Positions 25,584 through 33,401 of a stretch of 64,000 bases of DNA are shown in pieces; positions within the stretch are counted from its first letter, which is position 1, and every line of letters starts with the position of its first letter. Source of the DNA: CAVVUF01 sp963751425 (lineage in GTDB: Bacteria > Chloroflexota > Anaerolineae > Anaerolineales > UBA4823); NCBI GenBank assembly GCA_963751425.1, contig CAVVUF010000002.1:1054001-1118000 (forward strand), read 5' to 3'. The notes beneath the pieces are model-generated. The model saw nothing but the letters and a program-made list of their open reading frames with translations. It was not told where the DNA came from and searched no databases. The position numbers and the translations under genes were made by a program.

Positions 25584-27791
25584 TTATTGTGGCCAGATCG
25601 TGCCAGCGCGCACCACGCTGCCATCTGGTACATCCGATTTAATCGTGGCACCGTTGCCAATGCGGGCATTTTCACCAATATGTGTGCGCAGGTTGACCGT
25701 AGCAGACATACCGACCAGGGCGGCTGCACCGACCTGCACCTCTCCTGCCAGGATGGCACCCGGAGATAGGTTGGCATAGTTGCCTACCTGGCAGTCGTGC
25801 GAGACGATGGCGCCGGTGTTGATGATGGCGCCGTACCCGATGCGCGCCTCGCTGCCCACGTAAGCGAGCGGGAAGACCTGAACGCCCGCATTAAGGAAGG
25901 CACTGGGTTCGACCACGGCGGAAGGATGCACCACCGCGGGACAGGTAAAGCCAGCCTCTGCCAGCCGCTCGAAGACTTTGATGCGCACGGCGATATTGCC
26001 GATGCCTCCCACGGCATTGACCGCCAGGTGCACCCCCTGTGCGTAGAGAACCGGCAGCACCTGCGCATCACCCAAAACAGGCACTCCCATGATTGTAGAC
26101 TGTTCCCCGGGGTCGATGCCATCATCGATGACACCCACAATGCGATAAATCCGCAGGAGGCGCAGCAGGTCGATCAAGGATTTGCCGTGCCCGCCACCGC
26201 CGTAGACAACAATGGCAGTGGGATCGAAGGCAGCCTGGGAAAATTCCAGGCTCGGGAGAACCGATTCCTTGGACGTTTGCGATTTTTCGATGGCAGAGAG
26301 CACCAGTTTCTCCGTAATGAAAGTGTCGAGCGGTAGGAGGTTTAAATCGAGACCTTGATCTTGAGCCAGGGTAAGCGCCTTTTGCGAGATGCGCAGTCCG
26401 GCCGGTATTACGTCTGAGATTTTCCTCTGCCCTGCGGATTGAGTGGGCGGGAGGACGGTGGGCGGCTTCCAACCTGGGCTTTCTGAAAGATAACACAAGA
26501 TCTCGCCCGCTTGGGCTGTATCTCCTGGGTTGAGGCGCAATCCAGCGACAAAACCCGCTGCTTCTGCAACCAGGTCGGCGGCGGATTTGGTTGTCTCGAG
26601 GGTGCACAAAACTTCCCCTCTGGAAACAGCTTGCCCTTCCTTCACCAGGACGGCCGCTACCTGCGCTTCAGGCTCATTGGGATTGATCAATGGAATCAGA
26701 ACTGGGGTTGGTTCAGACATAGGCCTGATTATAAACGAATTCAGCCGGACTGCTGCAGCTGCGATATCGGCAACACCGGGAAGCACCTGGTTTTCCAATG
26801 GACCGGAGGCTGGCACCGGTACCTCCCGGGCTGCGATCCGCCCACATGCCTTGAGGACCGGTCCGAGAGCTTCGGAGGTACGTGCCAGGACCTCTGCCCC
26901 CCAACCCAAAGTGAGTGTACCTTCTTCAACCACCAGCAATCGCCCGGTTCGTTTGAGCGAATCCATTACTGGCTGGATGGAAAAGGGAGCCAGGAGTGTG
27001 GAGATGACCAGCTCGCAGAAGATCTCCTGCTCATACGCAAGTTGGTAGATCGCCTGGCGCGCCAGCTCTGCCATATAGCCATAGGCCAAGAGAGTCAGGC
27101 TGGGGGGAGGCGCATCCTTCAGCGAAAGGGTAAAGGAGGGTGAAAGGGGAAGGCCATCTTCTTCGGGATGGAAATTTACCTCAAATTCACTCAAGCTGGA
27201 TTCATCCTGGATTAGCTGGAGGTAGAGGAGCTTGTTTTCAATGAATAAGATCGGTCCTTCCGTGGTCAAGATGGCCCGGTAGAGCAGCTCGCCTGGGCTG
27301 CCGGGTGGCAAAGTCTGTGAGGTGGTGGATGGTCCTGAGGAGCACAAAGCGCAAGGCGCCAGCACTTGCAACCCGGGCACGCCGAGGAAGTATTTTTCCA
27401 GGGTCTGGCTGTGAGTGGGACCGTAGCCGCGCCTCCCGCCCATGGGGGTGCGGATGAGCATGGGTACACGGACCTGGTCGTTGTACATCCAGCGGAACTT
27501 GGCGGCATGGTTGATGATCTGGTCGGCAGCCAGGGTGAGAAAATCACCGAACATGATCTCAACCACCGGACGCAGGCCGCGCAGCGCCATCCCGGCGGCA
27601 ACGCCCACCAGGCCCGCTTCGGAGATGGGAGAGGTTAAGATACGTTTGGGATACGCGGTCGAAAGCCCACGCGTCACTTTGAAGGCGCCGCCATACGGAT
27701 CGAGCAGGTCTTCGCCGAGCAGGATCACGCGCTCATCGGCAGCAAAAGCCTGGTGTAAGCCGGCATTCAAGGAATCCAAAACGGTGGTCAT
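25584..27791 (-). CDS. E1-beta / lipoyl / subunit-binding / NeuD-type acyltransferase fusion
   Basis: A 735-residue protein with four parts. Residues 1-345: 2-oxoacid dehydrogenase E1-beta (VILLGEDLLDPYGGAFKVT, PISEAGLVGVAAGMALRG, GPTHSQTLEKYFLGVPGLQVLAP). Residues 360-440: a lipoyl domain with LETTKSAADL, Lys402 being the expected lipoylation site. Residues 460-502: a peripheral-subunit-binding domain (IPAGLRISQKALTLAQDQGL). Residues 526-735: a NeuD/PglD-type sugar acyltransferase with VVYGGGGHGKSL and left-handed beta-helix repeats (PSAVVEPSAFLNAGVQVFP, IGYGAIINTGAIVSHDCQVG). The usual E2 catalytic domain is absent and replaced by the sugar acyltransferase. The start overlaps the E1-alpha stop (ATGA). 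An internal ATG at 26720 opens the lipoyl part, so a lost stop between two genes must be excluded. Confidence 0.85.
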   Translation of the reverse strand: MTTVLDSLNAGLHQAFAADERVILLGEDLLDPYGGAFKVTRGLSTAYPKRILTSPISEAGLVGVAAGMALRGLRPVVEIMFGDFLTLAADQIINHAAKFRWMYNDQVRVPMLIRTPMGGRRGYGPTHSQTLEKYFLGVPGLQVLAPCALCSSGPSTTSQTLPPGSPGELLYRAILTTEGPILFIENKLLYLQLIQDESSLSEFEVNFHPEEDGLPLSPSFTLSLKDAPPPSLTLLAYGYMAELARQAIYQLAYEQEIFCELVISTLLAPFSIQPVMDSLKRTGRLLVVEEGTLTLGWGAEVLARTSEALGPVLKACGRIAAREVPVPASGPLENQVLPGVADIAAAAVRLNSFIIRPMSEPTPVLIPLINPNEPEAQVAAVLVKEGQAVSRGEVLCTLETTKSAADLVAEAAGFVAGLRLNPGDTAQAGEILCYLSESPGWKPPTVLPPTQSAGQRKISDVIPAGLRISQKALTLAQDQGLDLNLLPLDTFITEKLVLSAIEKSQTSKESVLPSLEFSQAAFDPTAIVVYGGGGHGKSLIDLLRLLRIYRIVGVIDDGIDPGEQSTIMGVPVLGDAQVLPVLYAQGVHLAVNAVGGIGNIAVRIKVFERLAEAGFTCPAVVHPSAVVEPSAFLNAGVQVFPLAYVGSEARIGYGAIINTGAIVSHDCQVGNYANLSPGAILAGEVQVGAAALVGMSATVNLRTHIGENARIGNGATIKSDVPDGSVVRAGTIWPQ

Positions 27792-28744
27792 GCGCTTCCC
27801 TGCAGGTCGAGGACCGGGAAAGGATCCTGCAGCGCCTGCTGGTAGGCAGCTTCGATCCAGCGGTTGATATCGTGTTCTATCTCGGTGCGTTCAGCAGTTT
27901 TTAGGCGACTGCCATGTATCACGAGCGGGTCACGCTCTGCCCGCAAGCGGTCCAGGAGCTCGGGAGAGCGGGTGTCGTCACCTTTGGAATGCGGCCCGAA
28001 GCGTTCAGTGTTCAAGATCAATGCCTGCGGAGCGCTATTCTGGCGCACTTCCGAAAGGATAGCCTGGGCGGCCGTGCTGATCTGCAGCACATCACTGGTG
28101 TCCAGCTCGATCACGGGCAGTCCAAAGGCGGAAAAACGCCCGGCCAGGCTGCCTGCGGCGGCCTGTTCGATGGGGGTGGTTTGGGCGATGCGGTTGTTTT
28201 CGACCACGTATAGAATAGGAACTCTCCAAAGAGCAGCCATATTCAAGGACTCGTAAACAACTCCTTCACCCAGTGTGCCATCTCCCAGGAACGCCACCAC
28301 CAGTGACGAGCTGTCTTTGAACTTCTCCGCCAGCGCCATGCCGGTGGCTACTGGAACAATGCCGCCCTGCACACCGTTGGAGTAGAAATTGCGCCAGTGC
28401 AGGTGCTGAGAACCGCCGCGCCCGCCGCACACCCCCGTGACCCTGCCCATCAGCTCGGCAAACAGAGCCCGCGGGTCTCCACCGTAAGCCAGGAAATGCC
28501 CATGGCAGCGGTGATTGCTGAAGACAATATCGTCCTCTTGCAGGTGGCTCAAGACACCGACCGCATCTGCCTCTTGACCGAGATAGGTGTGGGTTGTGCC
28601 AAAAAAGACTCCCTTGGGGAAGTTCTCCAGCACCGTTTCTTCGAAGCGGCGGATGAGGTAAAGGGAGCTGTAAAGTGAAATGATGGTTTCTTTTTTTACC
28701 GCGGAGACGCGGAGAGCGCTGAGAGTTTTTTCTTCTGGCTTCAT
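27788..28744 (-). CDS. 2-oxoacid dehydrogenase E1 component, alpha subunit
   Basis: Thiamin-diphosphate subunit that decarboxylates a 2-oxoacid and, with E1-beta, reductively acylates lipoate. The 318-residue protein has GQEADAVGVLSHLQEDDIVFSNHRCHGHFLAYG, GRGGSQHL and the ThDP motif LGDGTLGEGVVYESLNMAALWRVPILYVVENN. Pyruvate-, acetoin- or branched-chain-type specificity cannot be separated by eye. It overlaps both the sugar transferase upstream and the E1-beta fusion downstream as ATGA, so the three are translationally coupled. The first 20 or so residues are partly encoded by a dispersed repeat (28692-28725) and look like an added tail before the conserved start at LYSSLYLIRRFEE. Confidence 0.9.
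   Translation of the reverse strand: MKPEEKTLSALRVSAVKKETIISLYSSLYLIRRFEETVLENFPKGVFFGTTHTYLGQEADAVGVLSHLQEDDIVFSNHRCHGHFLAYGGDPRALFAELMGRVTGVCGGRGGSQHLHWRNFYSNGVQGGIVPVATGMALAEKFKDSSSLVVAFLGDGTLGEGVVYESLNMAALWRVPILYVVENNRIAQTTPIEQAAAGSLAGRFSAFGLPVIELDTSDVLQISTAAQAILSEVRQNSAPQALILNTERFGPHSKGDDTRSPELLDRLRAERDPLVIHGSRLKTAERTEIEHDINRWIEAAYQQALQDPFPVLDLQGSA
28692..28725. repeat. GCGGAGACGCGGAGA-type dispersed repeat, inside E1-alpha 5' coding region
   Basis: Plus strand TTTTTACCGCGGAGACGCGG followed by AGAGCGCTGAGAG. Related copies lie at 15764-15790 and 36308-36329, both between genes. Here it is read as codons 7-18 of E1-alpha. Confidence 0.55.
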
Positions 28745-29409
28745 CCTAGGTTATCACCGTTTTTATGGGCGGCGCTCCTTGAAGAGGGGGTGCCCAAGAA
28801 TTCTTCTGCAGTGGCATGCCCCGGCTGGCTGATGCCTTCGCGTTTGAGCGCTTTCCACGGGGTCAGCGCCAAGATGCGCACATCCAGCCAGAGCGACCAG
28901 TGGTCCACGTACCATACATCCAGACGGAATTTATCCTCCCATGAGAGAGCATTCCGGCCGTTGATCTGCGCCCAGCCTGTGATGCCGGGCAGGACATGCT
29001 GGCGGCGGGCTTGCTCGGGTGAGTAGCGCTCCAGGTACTGCATCAGCAGCGGACGAGGTCCCACCAGGCTCATCTCTCCTTGCAGGACGTTGAACAGCTC
29101 AGGCAGCTCATCCAGGCTGAGCGAGCGTAGGAATCTGCCCAGGCTCGTCAAGCGGACTGTATCGGGTAAGGGCCGGCCTTGGGCGTTAACCGCATCACGC
29201 ATGGTGCGGAATTTGAGGTTGACAAAGGGTCGCCCCATGAAGCCCGGGCGGACCTGGCGGAATAAGACCGGCGCGCCCAGGTTCACCCTGACCAGGATGG
29301 CGACTATGCCCAGGATTGGCGAAACCAACACCAGCAGAGGCAGCGCCAGGCATAGATCGAAGACTCGTTTTGAAATGGGAATGCGGGGAGGGTCTGCGTT
29401 GGCCGTCAC
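28741..29409 (-). CDS. PglC/WcaJ-type lipid-linked sugar-phosphate transferase
   Basis: A 222-residue membrane enzyme of the small monotopic phosphoglycosyl transferase family, which moves a sugar-1-phosphate from a nucleotide sugar to undecaprenyl phosphate. An N-terminal hydrophobic re-entrant helix (KRVFDLCLALPLLVLVSPILG) is followed by LFRQVRPGFMGRPFVNLKFRTM, LSLDELPELFNVLQGEMSLVGPRPLL (catalytic Asp-Glu pair in LDELP) and PGITGWAQINGRN. The length is that of PglC rather than the larger WcaJ. It is the first gene of the leftward operon and overlaps E1-alpha by four bases. Confidence 0.92.
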   Translation of the reverse strand: MTANADPPRIPISKRVFDLCLALPLLVLVSPILGIVAILVRVNLGAPVLFRQVRPGFMGRPFVNLKFRTMRDAVNAQGRPLPDTVRLTSLGRFLRSLSLDELPELFNVLQGEMSLVGPRPLLMQYLERYSPEQARRQHVLPGITGWAQINGRNALSWEDKFRLDVWYVDHWSLWLDVRILALTPWKALKREGISQPGHATAEEFLGTPSSRSAAHKNGDNLG

Positions 29410-29469
29410 GGGTGAAATTCTACCACTGAAAACGGCGGCTTAAAGAGTCACAGGCTGTATGAACAGAAA

Positions 29470-29519
29470 GGCACAGCTTATTAAGAACGCGGTTGATTGC
29501 GTTTCATTCTTGCTGTGCC
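29470..29519 (-). terminator. Inverted repeat after lexA, possible terminator
   Basis: GGCACAGC at 29470-29477 and GCTGTGCC at 29512-29519 form eight pairs with a 34-base loop that can pair further (AACGC with GCGTT). Read leftward the stem is followed by TTTCTGTT, a weak T-run. It sits between the lexA stop and the sugar transferase gene, so it could separate the two units. Confidence 0.4.
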
Positions 29520-29552
29520 CTTCCAAGAACATCTCTTTCAAGATTTAGGAAT

Positions 29553-30269
29553 TTATTGCTTGATGCCTTCTTTCATGGAGCGAATGACCATGACAACCTT
29601 GCCCTGCACCTGGACGGTTTCAGGGTTATCGATGTAAATGGCTTTCATGGTGGGGTTGGCGGGCTGCAGCCGGACGCGCCCGTTCTCCAGGTAAAAGTAT
29701 TTTAAAGTCGTCTCATCACGGTCGTCCAACCAGATCGCCACCATGTCGCCGTTGCGCACATCCTTGGTGGGTTTCATGATGACGATATCGCCTTCATAGA
29801 CCATGGCATCGATCATCGAGTCCCCACGCACTTCCAGGGCAAACAGCTTGTCGACTTCTCGTTCGGGCAGCATGCTTAACGCCACGTCAACGGTGTTTTC
29901 AAAATCCATGTACGAGAAGTTGCTGGCAGGTACCGGCACTGGCTCGCTGGCGAAGATGCGCCCGATGACAGGGATGGCGAAGGTATCGTTGACAGCCTGG
30001 CGAGCCTTGCTGGTAGCAGTGGGGATGATCTCAGCCAAGGATTTGACCAGGCGAATGCCGCGTGAGACATGCTCGTCGCGTTCAATGTAACCCATTTCCT
30101 CGAGCTGGTCCAGGTAATAATTAACAACCGAGGTAGATGAAAGCTGGGCTTTATCTTTGATCTCCCGGATGGAGGGTGGATAACCCGCTTTGCGCTGGAA
30201 GCGGTCCAAAACTTCCAAGACACGGATTTGGGGATCCGTTAAGCCTGCTTTCCGTTTTCGTGCCATCAT
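29553..30269 (-). CDS. lexA: LexA repressor
   Basis: SOS repressor: an N-terminal winged helix (PQIRVLEVLDRFQRKAGYPPSIREIKDKAQLSSTSVVNYYLDQL) and a C-terminal S24 self-cleavage domain. Ser151 in EVRGDSMIDA and Lys190 in ETTLKYF are the catalytic pair. The expected cleavage site aligns at Ala107-Ser108 in GRIFASEPVP, where most LexA proteins have Ala-Gly. The linker and C-terminal domain make 238 residues, slightly long for LexA. I choose the ATG at 30269 (second codon also ATG) behind GGAAGGAGGC. A TTG at 30308 is less likely. Two operator boxes in its promoter indicate autoregulation. Confidence 0.95.
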   Translation of the reverse strand: MMARKRKAGLTDPQIRVLEVLDRFQRKAGYPPSIREIKDKAQLSSTSVVNYYLDQLEEMGYIERDEHVSRGIRLVKSLAEIIPTATSKARQAVNDTFAIPVIGRIFASEPVPVPASNFSYMDFENTVDVALSMLPEREVDKLFALEVRGDSMIDAMVYEGDIVIMKPTKDVRNGDMVAIWLDDRDETTLKYFYLENGRVRLQPANPTMKAIYIDNPETVQVQGKVVMVIRSMKEGIKQ

Positions 30270-30314
30270 AAATGCCTCCTTCCCAGCTAAAGCCGGGGAA
30301 CGGTCCAAGAAGAA

Positions 30315-30363
30315 GAATAATTGTTCTAAGAATAAATATACTTGAACATATGTTCTTTGTCAA
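30315..30363 (-). promoter_or_regulatory. lexA promoter with two LexA boxes
   Basis: Leftward TTGACA at 30363-30358 and TATATT at 30340-30335 with a 17-base spacer. The perfect box GAACATATGTTC (30344-30355) lies inside the spacer. A weaker box GAATAATTGTTC (30315-30326) lies just past the transcription start, centres 29 bases apart. This is an autorepressed promoter of the Gram-positive GAAC-N4-GTTC type. Confidence 0.85.
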
Positions 30364-30436
30364 GGGGAAATTTTGAGTAATTTCCAAGAATTTCCGAAAA
30401 AATGATCTTATATAACAATCCCGGTGTAGCAATCTC

Positions 30437-31432
30437 CTAAGCCAGGAGCGGGGCGAGATAGCCTGCCTGCCCATCAGCCAGGGAAAGGAGCATACGATAA
30501 GGCTGCCACTGCTCGAGAGGCCCTTCTCCTTCCGGATGCGCCAGCCAATCCTCGAGCATCCACAGCTCCAGCAGGACCGCATAGCCCATGAGCAGGTCTT
30601 TGCCGCCTGGGTGAGCGATCACCGGCTTTGCCAACTCGGCCACTACCTTTTGCATCTTCGGCAAGCCAGCCATCTCAGGATCAGGGAGCGATTCATGCCG
30701 TTCGCCAGGTGCGAAGGCACATTTTACCAGCTCATTCAGGTCCAGCTCGGCTGGGGCGATGACCGCGAATTCAAAATCCAGCAGCGAGACCACCTTTCCA
30801 GCATGCCAGAGGGCATTTTCAATGGTCAGGTCGCCGTGGTTGAGGACACAGGCTGCGGCAGGCAATGCCGTCCAAAAACGATCCAACGCAGCTCTGAGAA
30901 TGCCTGCCTGGAGAGAAGACATAATTTGTTGCCTTACCAGGTAGGAAAGGCTGGCTTCGGCTGCCTGGGTATCGGCAGCGTTGAACCAGGGTTTTTCGCG
31001 GACCAGCTCAACGGCTGCAATAACATCTACGCTGTGTACAGCCAGAACCTTTTCCCACAGCTGGCGCAGGGCGTTTGTGCGCTCATCCCAGGTCAGATCG
31101 TTCCATACCTCTCCCAGGTTCTTGCCAGGGATCTCCTGCGAAAGACTCCATTCGTACCCCTCCGTTGCCCCGGTTTCAAGGATAAGGGGAAAACCGACTG
31201 CGGGAGGCAGGAGGGCCGCCAGCTTTGCTTCACGCCGGATTTTGTCCTGCCCTGGTCGAACTGACAGGCGCAGCGCCAACCCGCCTGCCAGCCAGGTGAG
31301 ATTGGTCCAGCCGCCAGCCCGTTTTGCTGCGGCGAAGTTGATACCGTGTTGATCAAAGATAGCAGCGGCGATCTTTCTCAGTTGATCCAAGGTCTGAGGA
31401 TCACGGTACTGGTCAGAGGGCGCCTCGCTCAC
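30437..31432 (-). CDS. APH-family small-molecule kinase
   Basis: A 331-residue cytoplasmic protein with the protein-kinase-like fold of aminoglycoside/homoserine phosphotransferases: N-lobe LAGGLALRLSVRPGQDKIRREAKLAALL, catalytic VLNHGDLTIENALW (H-G-D-x4-N) near residue 235 and the metal site VVSLLDFEFAVIAPAELDL. The substrate is not evident. A GTG at 31432 overlaps the stop of the upstream gene as GTGA and gives a normal N-terminus, so I prefer it to upstream starts lying in that gene. It forms a two-gene unit with the alpha/alpha-barrel-like gene. Confidence 0.82.
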   Translation of the reverse strand: MSEAPSDQYRDPQTLDQLRKIAAAIFDQHGINFAAAKRAGGWTNLTWLAGGLALRLSVRPGQDKIRREAKLAALLPPAVGFPLILETGATEGYEWSLSQEIPGKNLGEVWNDLTWDERTNALRQLWEKVLAVHSVDVIAAVELVREKPWFNAADTQAAEASLSYLVRQQIMSSLQAGILRAALDRFWTALPAAACVLNHGDLTIENALWHAGKVVSLLDFEFAVIAPAELDLNELVKCAFAPGERHESLPDPEMAGLPKMQKVVAELAKPVIAHPGGKDLLMGYAVLLELWMLEDWLAHPEGEGPLEQWQPYRMLLSLADGQAGYLAPLLA

Positions 31433-32292
31433 TGTTTCAACCGGCCATAGGCGGCCAGGATCGAAACCGCTTCCCAGGTCCAGCGGCCTCTCCATTCGCA
31501 GACCGCTGCCGAGCCGGGAGCTTCCCATGAGATGGGCCAACCGCCATCAGTTTGCTGTTTTTCCGCCAGCTCATCCAGGTGGCCTTCGATCTGCTGATCT
31601 GTAAACAATCTGCGCCAGCGGGAGCCAGGCGTGCGGGCGAAGTGCAGGGGCGTAAGGCCGTATTCCTGCACCGGGGCAGTGGGGATGAAAAAGCGGGCTT
31701 GCGGGAGACTGGCCGCAATCTGCTCCGCGATCCGCTCACGCACCTGTGGATCGGGGTGATACTCCGCCAGGTAAGTGGCTGAGACCAGCGTGTGCGCTTC
31801 GGAGGGAGGGGCTTCGAGTAGGAGCTGGCTGCAGCGCTGCGTGGCACGTTCCAGCCAGGGGTGCTGGATGCCCTGGAAGTGCAGTAGACCGCAGATGCCC
31901 GCCGTGGGGTTTAGATCAGGTGTCCCGGCTGAGGACCAGTGGGAGGCGCGGGGCGAGAGGAGGGCGTTGGGGAGGATGGTGGGGACTAGACCGTTTGAGT
32001 CGCTGACGCTCTCCAGGAAAGAGCAGATCGAGAGGCTGAGCTGCTCATCGCGCCAACCGGCCTCGCGCAGGGCAGATAAGCCGACCTCAACGAAGAGGGG
32101 CTGGGACTCGGGGCAGCGCAGGTCGGGTTCCAGGGCATGCCCCAGGCCACCATCGGGGTTTTGATAGGATGAGATAAGGCGACCCACGGAAGCAGGGTCG
32201 GCCTGTTCGAACTGGACAGCAAAGAGCAGTCGCTCTAAAAGGCGCGCCTGGGTAAGCATGAATTGACGGGCGAGGGAGAAGGAAGGGGGCAT
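31429..32292 (-). CDS. Alpha/alpha-toroid-like protein (prenyltransferase/squalene-cyclase-like)
   Basis: A 287-residue soluble protein with repeated helix pairs and glycine-rich turns of the type seen in alpha/alpha-barrel enzymes: SYQNPDGGLGHALEPDLR, DLNPTAGICGLLHFQG, QQTDGGWPISWEAPGS. The Q-x-x-D/P-GG-(W/L)G turns resemble QW-type repeats of terpene cyclases and prenyltransferase-beta domains, but the catalytic aspartate cluster of those enzymes is not seen. The function is unknown. It overlaps the downstream kinase gene by four bases. The 276 bases between it and the divergent M23 gene contain no gene that I can support. Confidence 0.65.
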   Translation of the reverse strand: MPPSFSLARQFMLTQARLLERLLFAVQFEQADPASVGRLISSYQNPDGGLGHALEPDLRCPESQPLFVEVGLSALREAGWRDEQLSLSICSFLESVSDSNGLVPTILPNALLSPRASHWSSAGTPDLNPTAGICGLLHFQGIQHPWLERATQRCSQLLLEAPPSEAHTLVSATYLAEYHPDPQVRERIAEQIAASLPQARFFIPTAPVQEYGLTPLHFARTPGSRWRRLFTDQQIEGHLDELAEKQQTDGGWPISWEAPGSAAVCEWRGRWTWEAVSILAAYGRLKQ

Positions 32293-32568
32293 AGGGGAGA
32301 ACTCCTTTTATACAAAAGACAAATCATTTCATCCTAATGATCGCAATCAGAGGAATAAATTAAGTTTAGCACAACTTCTCAAGTCTCTGTCTGGTTGAAG
32401 GGATGTCTGGCTTTTCTTTGTCCTTCTCGATGCTGCGTACCTGTGGCATAATTCGGAAGGGATCAAACTGTAAATTCAGGTAATGAGAATTAATTGGATT
32501 TAGAGGTTGAGCTAATCCGCAAAGAGGACGAATCCGATTCTCAACATCATCGGTAGCGAGTATTTTGC

Positions 32569-33249
32569 ATGGGTAATCCAGTTATCGTAGACTTTCCCCT
32601 CAGGGGAGAATGGTTTGCCCCCAACACACCTGGCAAAAAAATCCCTAGCCACGGGACTGACATGCTGGGCCAACGATACGCGTACGATTTTGTCGGCATA
32701 GAACCGCAGTCAAAAGGCACGCGTTTCTACCGTCCCAGTCCCCTCCAGTACCTAACCCTCGGTGTCCGATTGAAGGATTGCTTTGGTTGGGGCCAGCCTA
32801 TCTATGCTGCTGCGCCTGGTGTTGTAGTATGGGTCGAAGATGGCTTGCCCGAACGGAATCCTGTCCACCCTGCCAGAGATCTCGCCATTCTATTCAAGAG
32901 TGCCTGGACTTTCGATGCCAAACAATCAAGTGCCTTCTGGTATTTGGCTGGCAACCACATCATCATCGAGACAAGTGGCGGATACGCGGTCTATGCCCAT
33001 GCACAGACTGGCTCGATCAAAGTCTCTCTACGTGATCAAGTGGTCACAGGCCAGCATCTTGCCAATGTTGGTCATTCTGGAAACAGCACAGCTCCACACT
33101 TGCACTTCCAGCTAATGGACCAACAAGATCCGTGCCAATCACAAGGTATACTATGTTGCTTTCGAGAGTATGAAGTCTTCCATCAAGGGATCTGGCAAGT
33201 AGTCCAGAATGGAATCCCTAAGGCTACGGACCGGATTCGCAAAAAGTAA
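32569..33249 (+). CDS. M23-family metallopeptidase-like protein without signal peptide
   Basis: A 226-residue protein with the LytM/M23 zinc site: SHGTDMLGQRYAYDF supplies the first His and the Asp near residues 28 and 40, and STAPHLHFQLMD supplies the H-x-H pair near residue 186. The fold strands YAAAPGVVVWVEDG and GNHIIIETSGGYAVYAHA and the loop NVGHSGNS are typical. M23 enzymes cleave peptidoglycan cross-bridges outside the cell, but no signal peptide or membrane helix is visible at this N-terminus, so export or a non-wall role is open. It stands alone between divergent and co-directional units and is somewhat more AT-rich. Confidence 0.8.
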   Translation: MGNPVIVDFPLRGEWFAPNTPGKKIPSHGTDMLGQRYAYDFVGIEPQSKGTRFYRPSPLQYLTLGVRLKDCFGWGQPIYAAAPGVVVWVEDGLPERNPVHPARDLAILFKSAWTFDAKQSSAFWYLAGNHIIIETSGGYAVYAHAQTGSIKVSLRDQVVTGQHLANVGHSGNSTAPHLHFQLMDQQDPCQSQGILCCFREYEVFHQGIWQVVQNGIPKATDRIRKK

Positions 33250-33401
33250 TACCTGCTGGCTAGCTGGAGCAGATACAACCAGCCCGGATTAAGTCTTACA
33301 GGTGTAATCAAGTGAAATTACAAAAGGTAGGTTCGAACCATGCGATCATGTAGACTTTAGGTGTTCTAAAAAAACAAAAGGATTTTAATAAGGAGTCTCG
33401 A

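Noticed and set aside
33320..33360. tRNA-like GGTTCGAACC
   Set aside because: There is no cloverleaf: no acceptor or anticodon arms can be paired around it.
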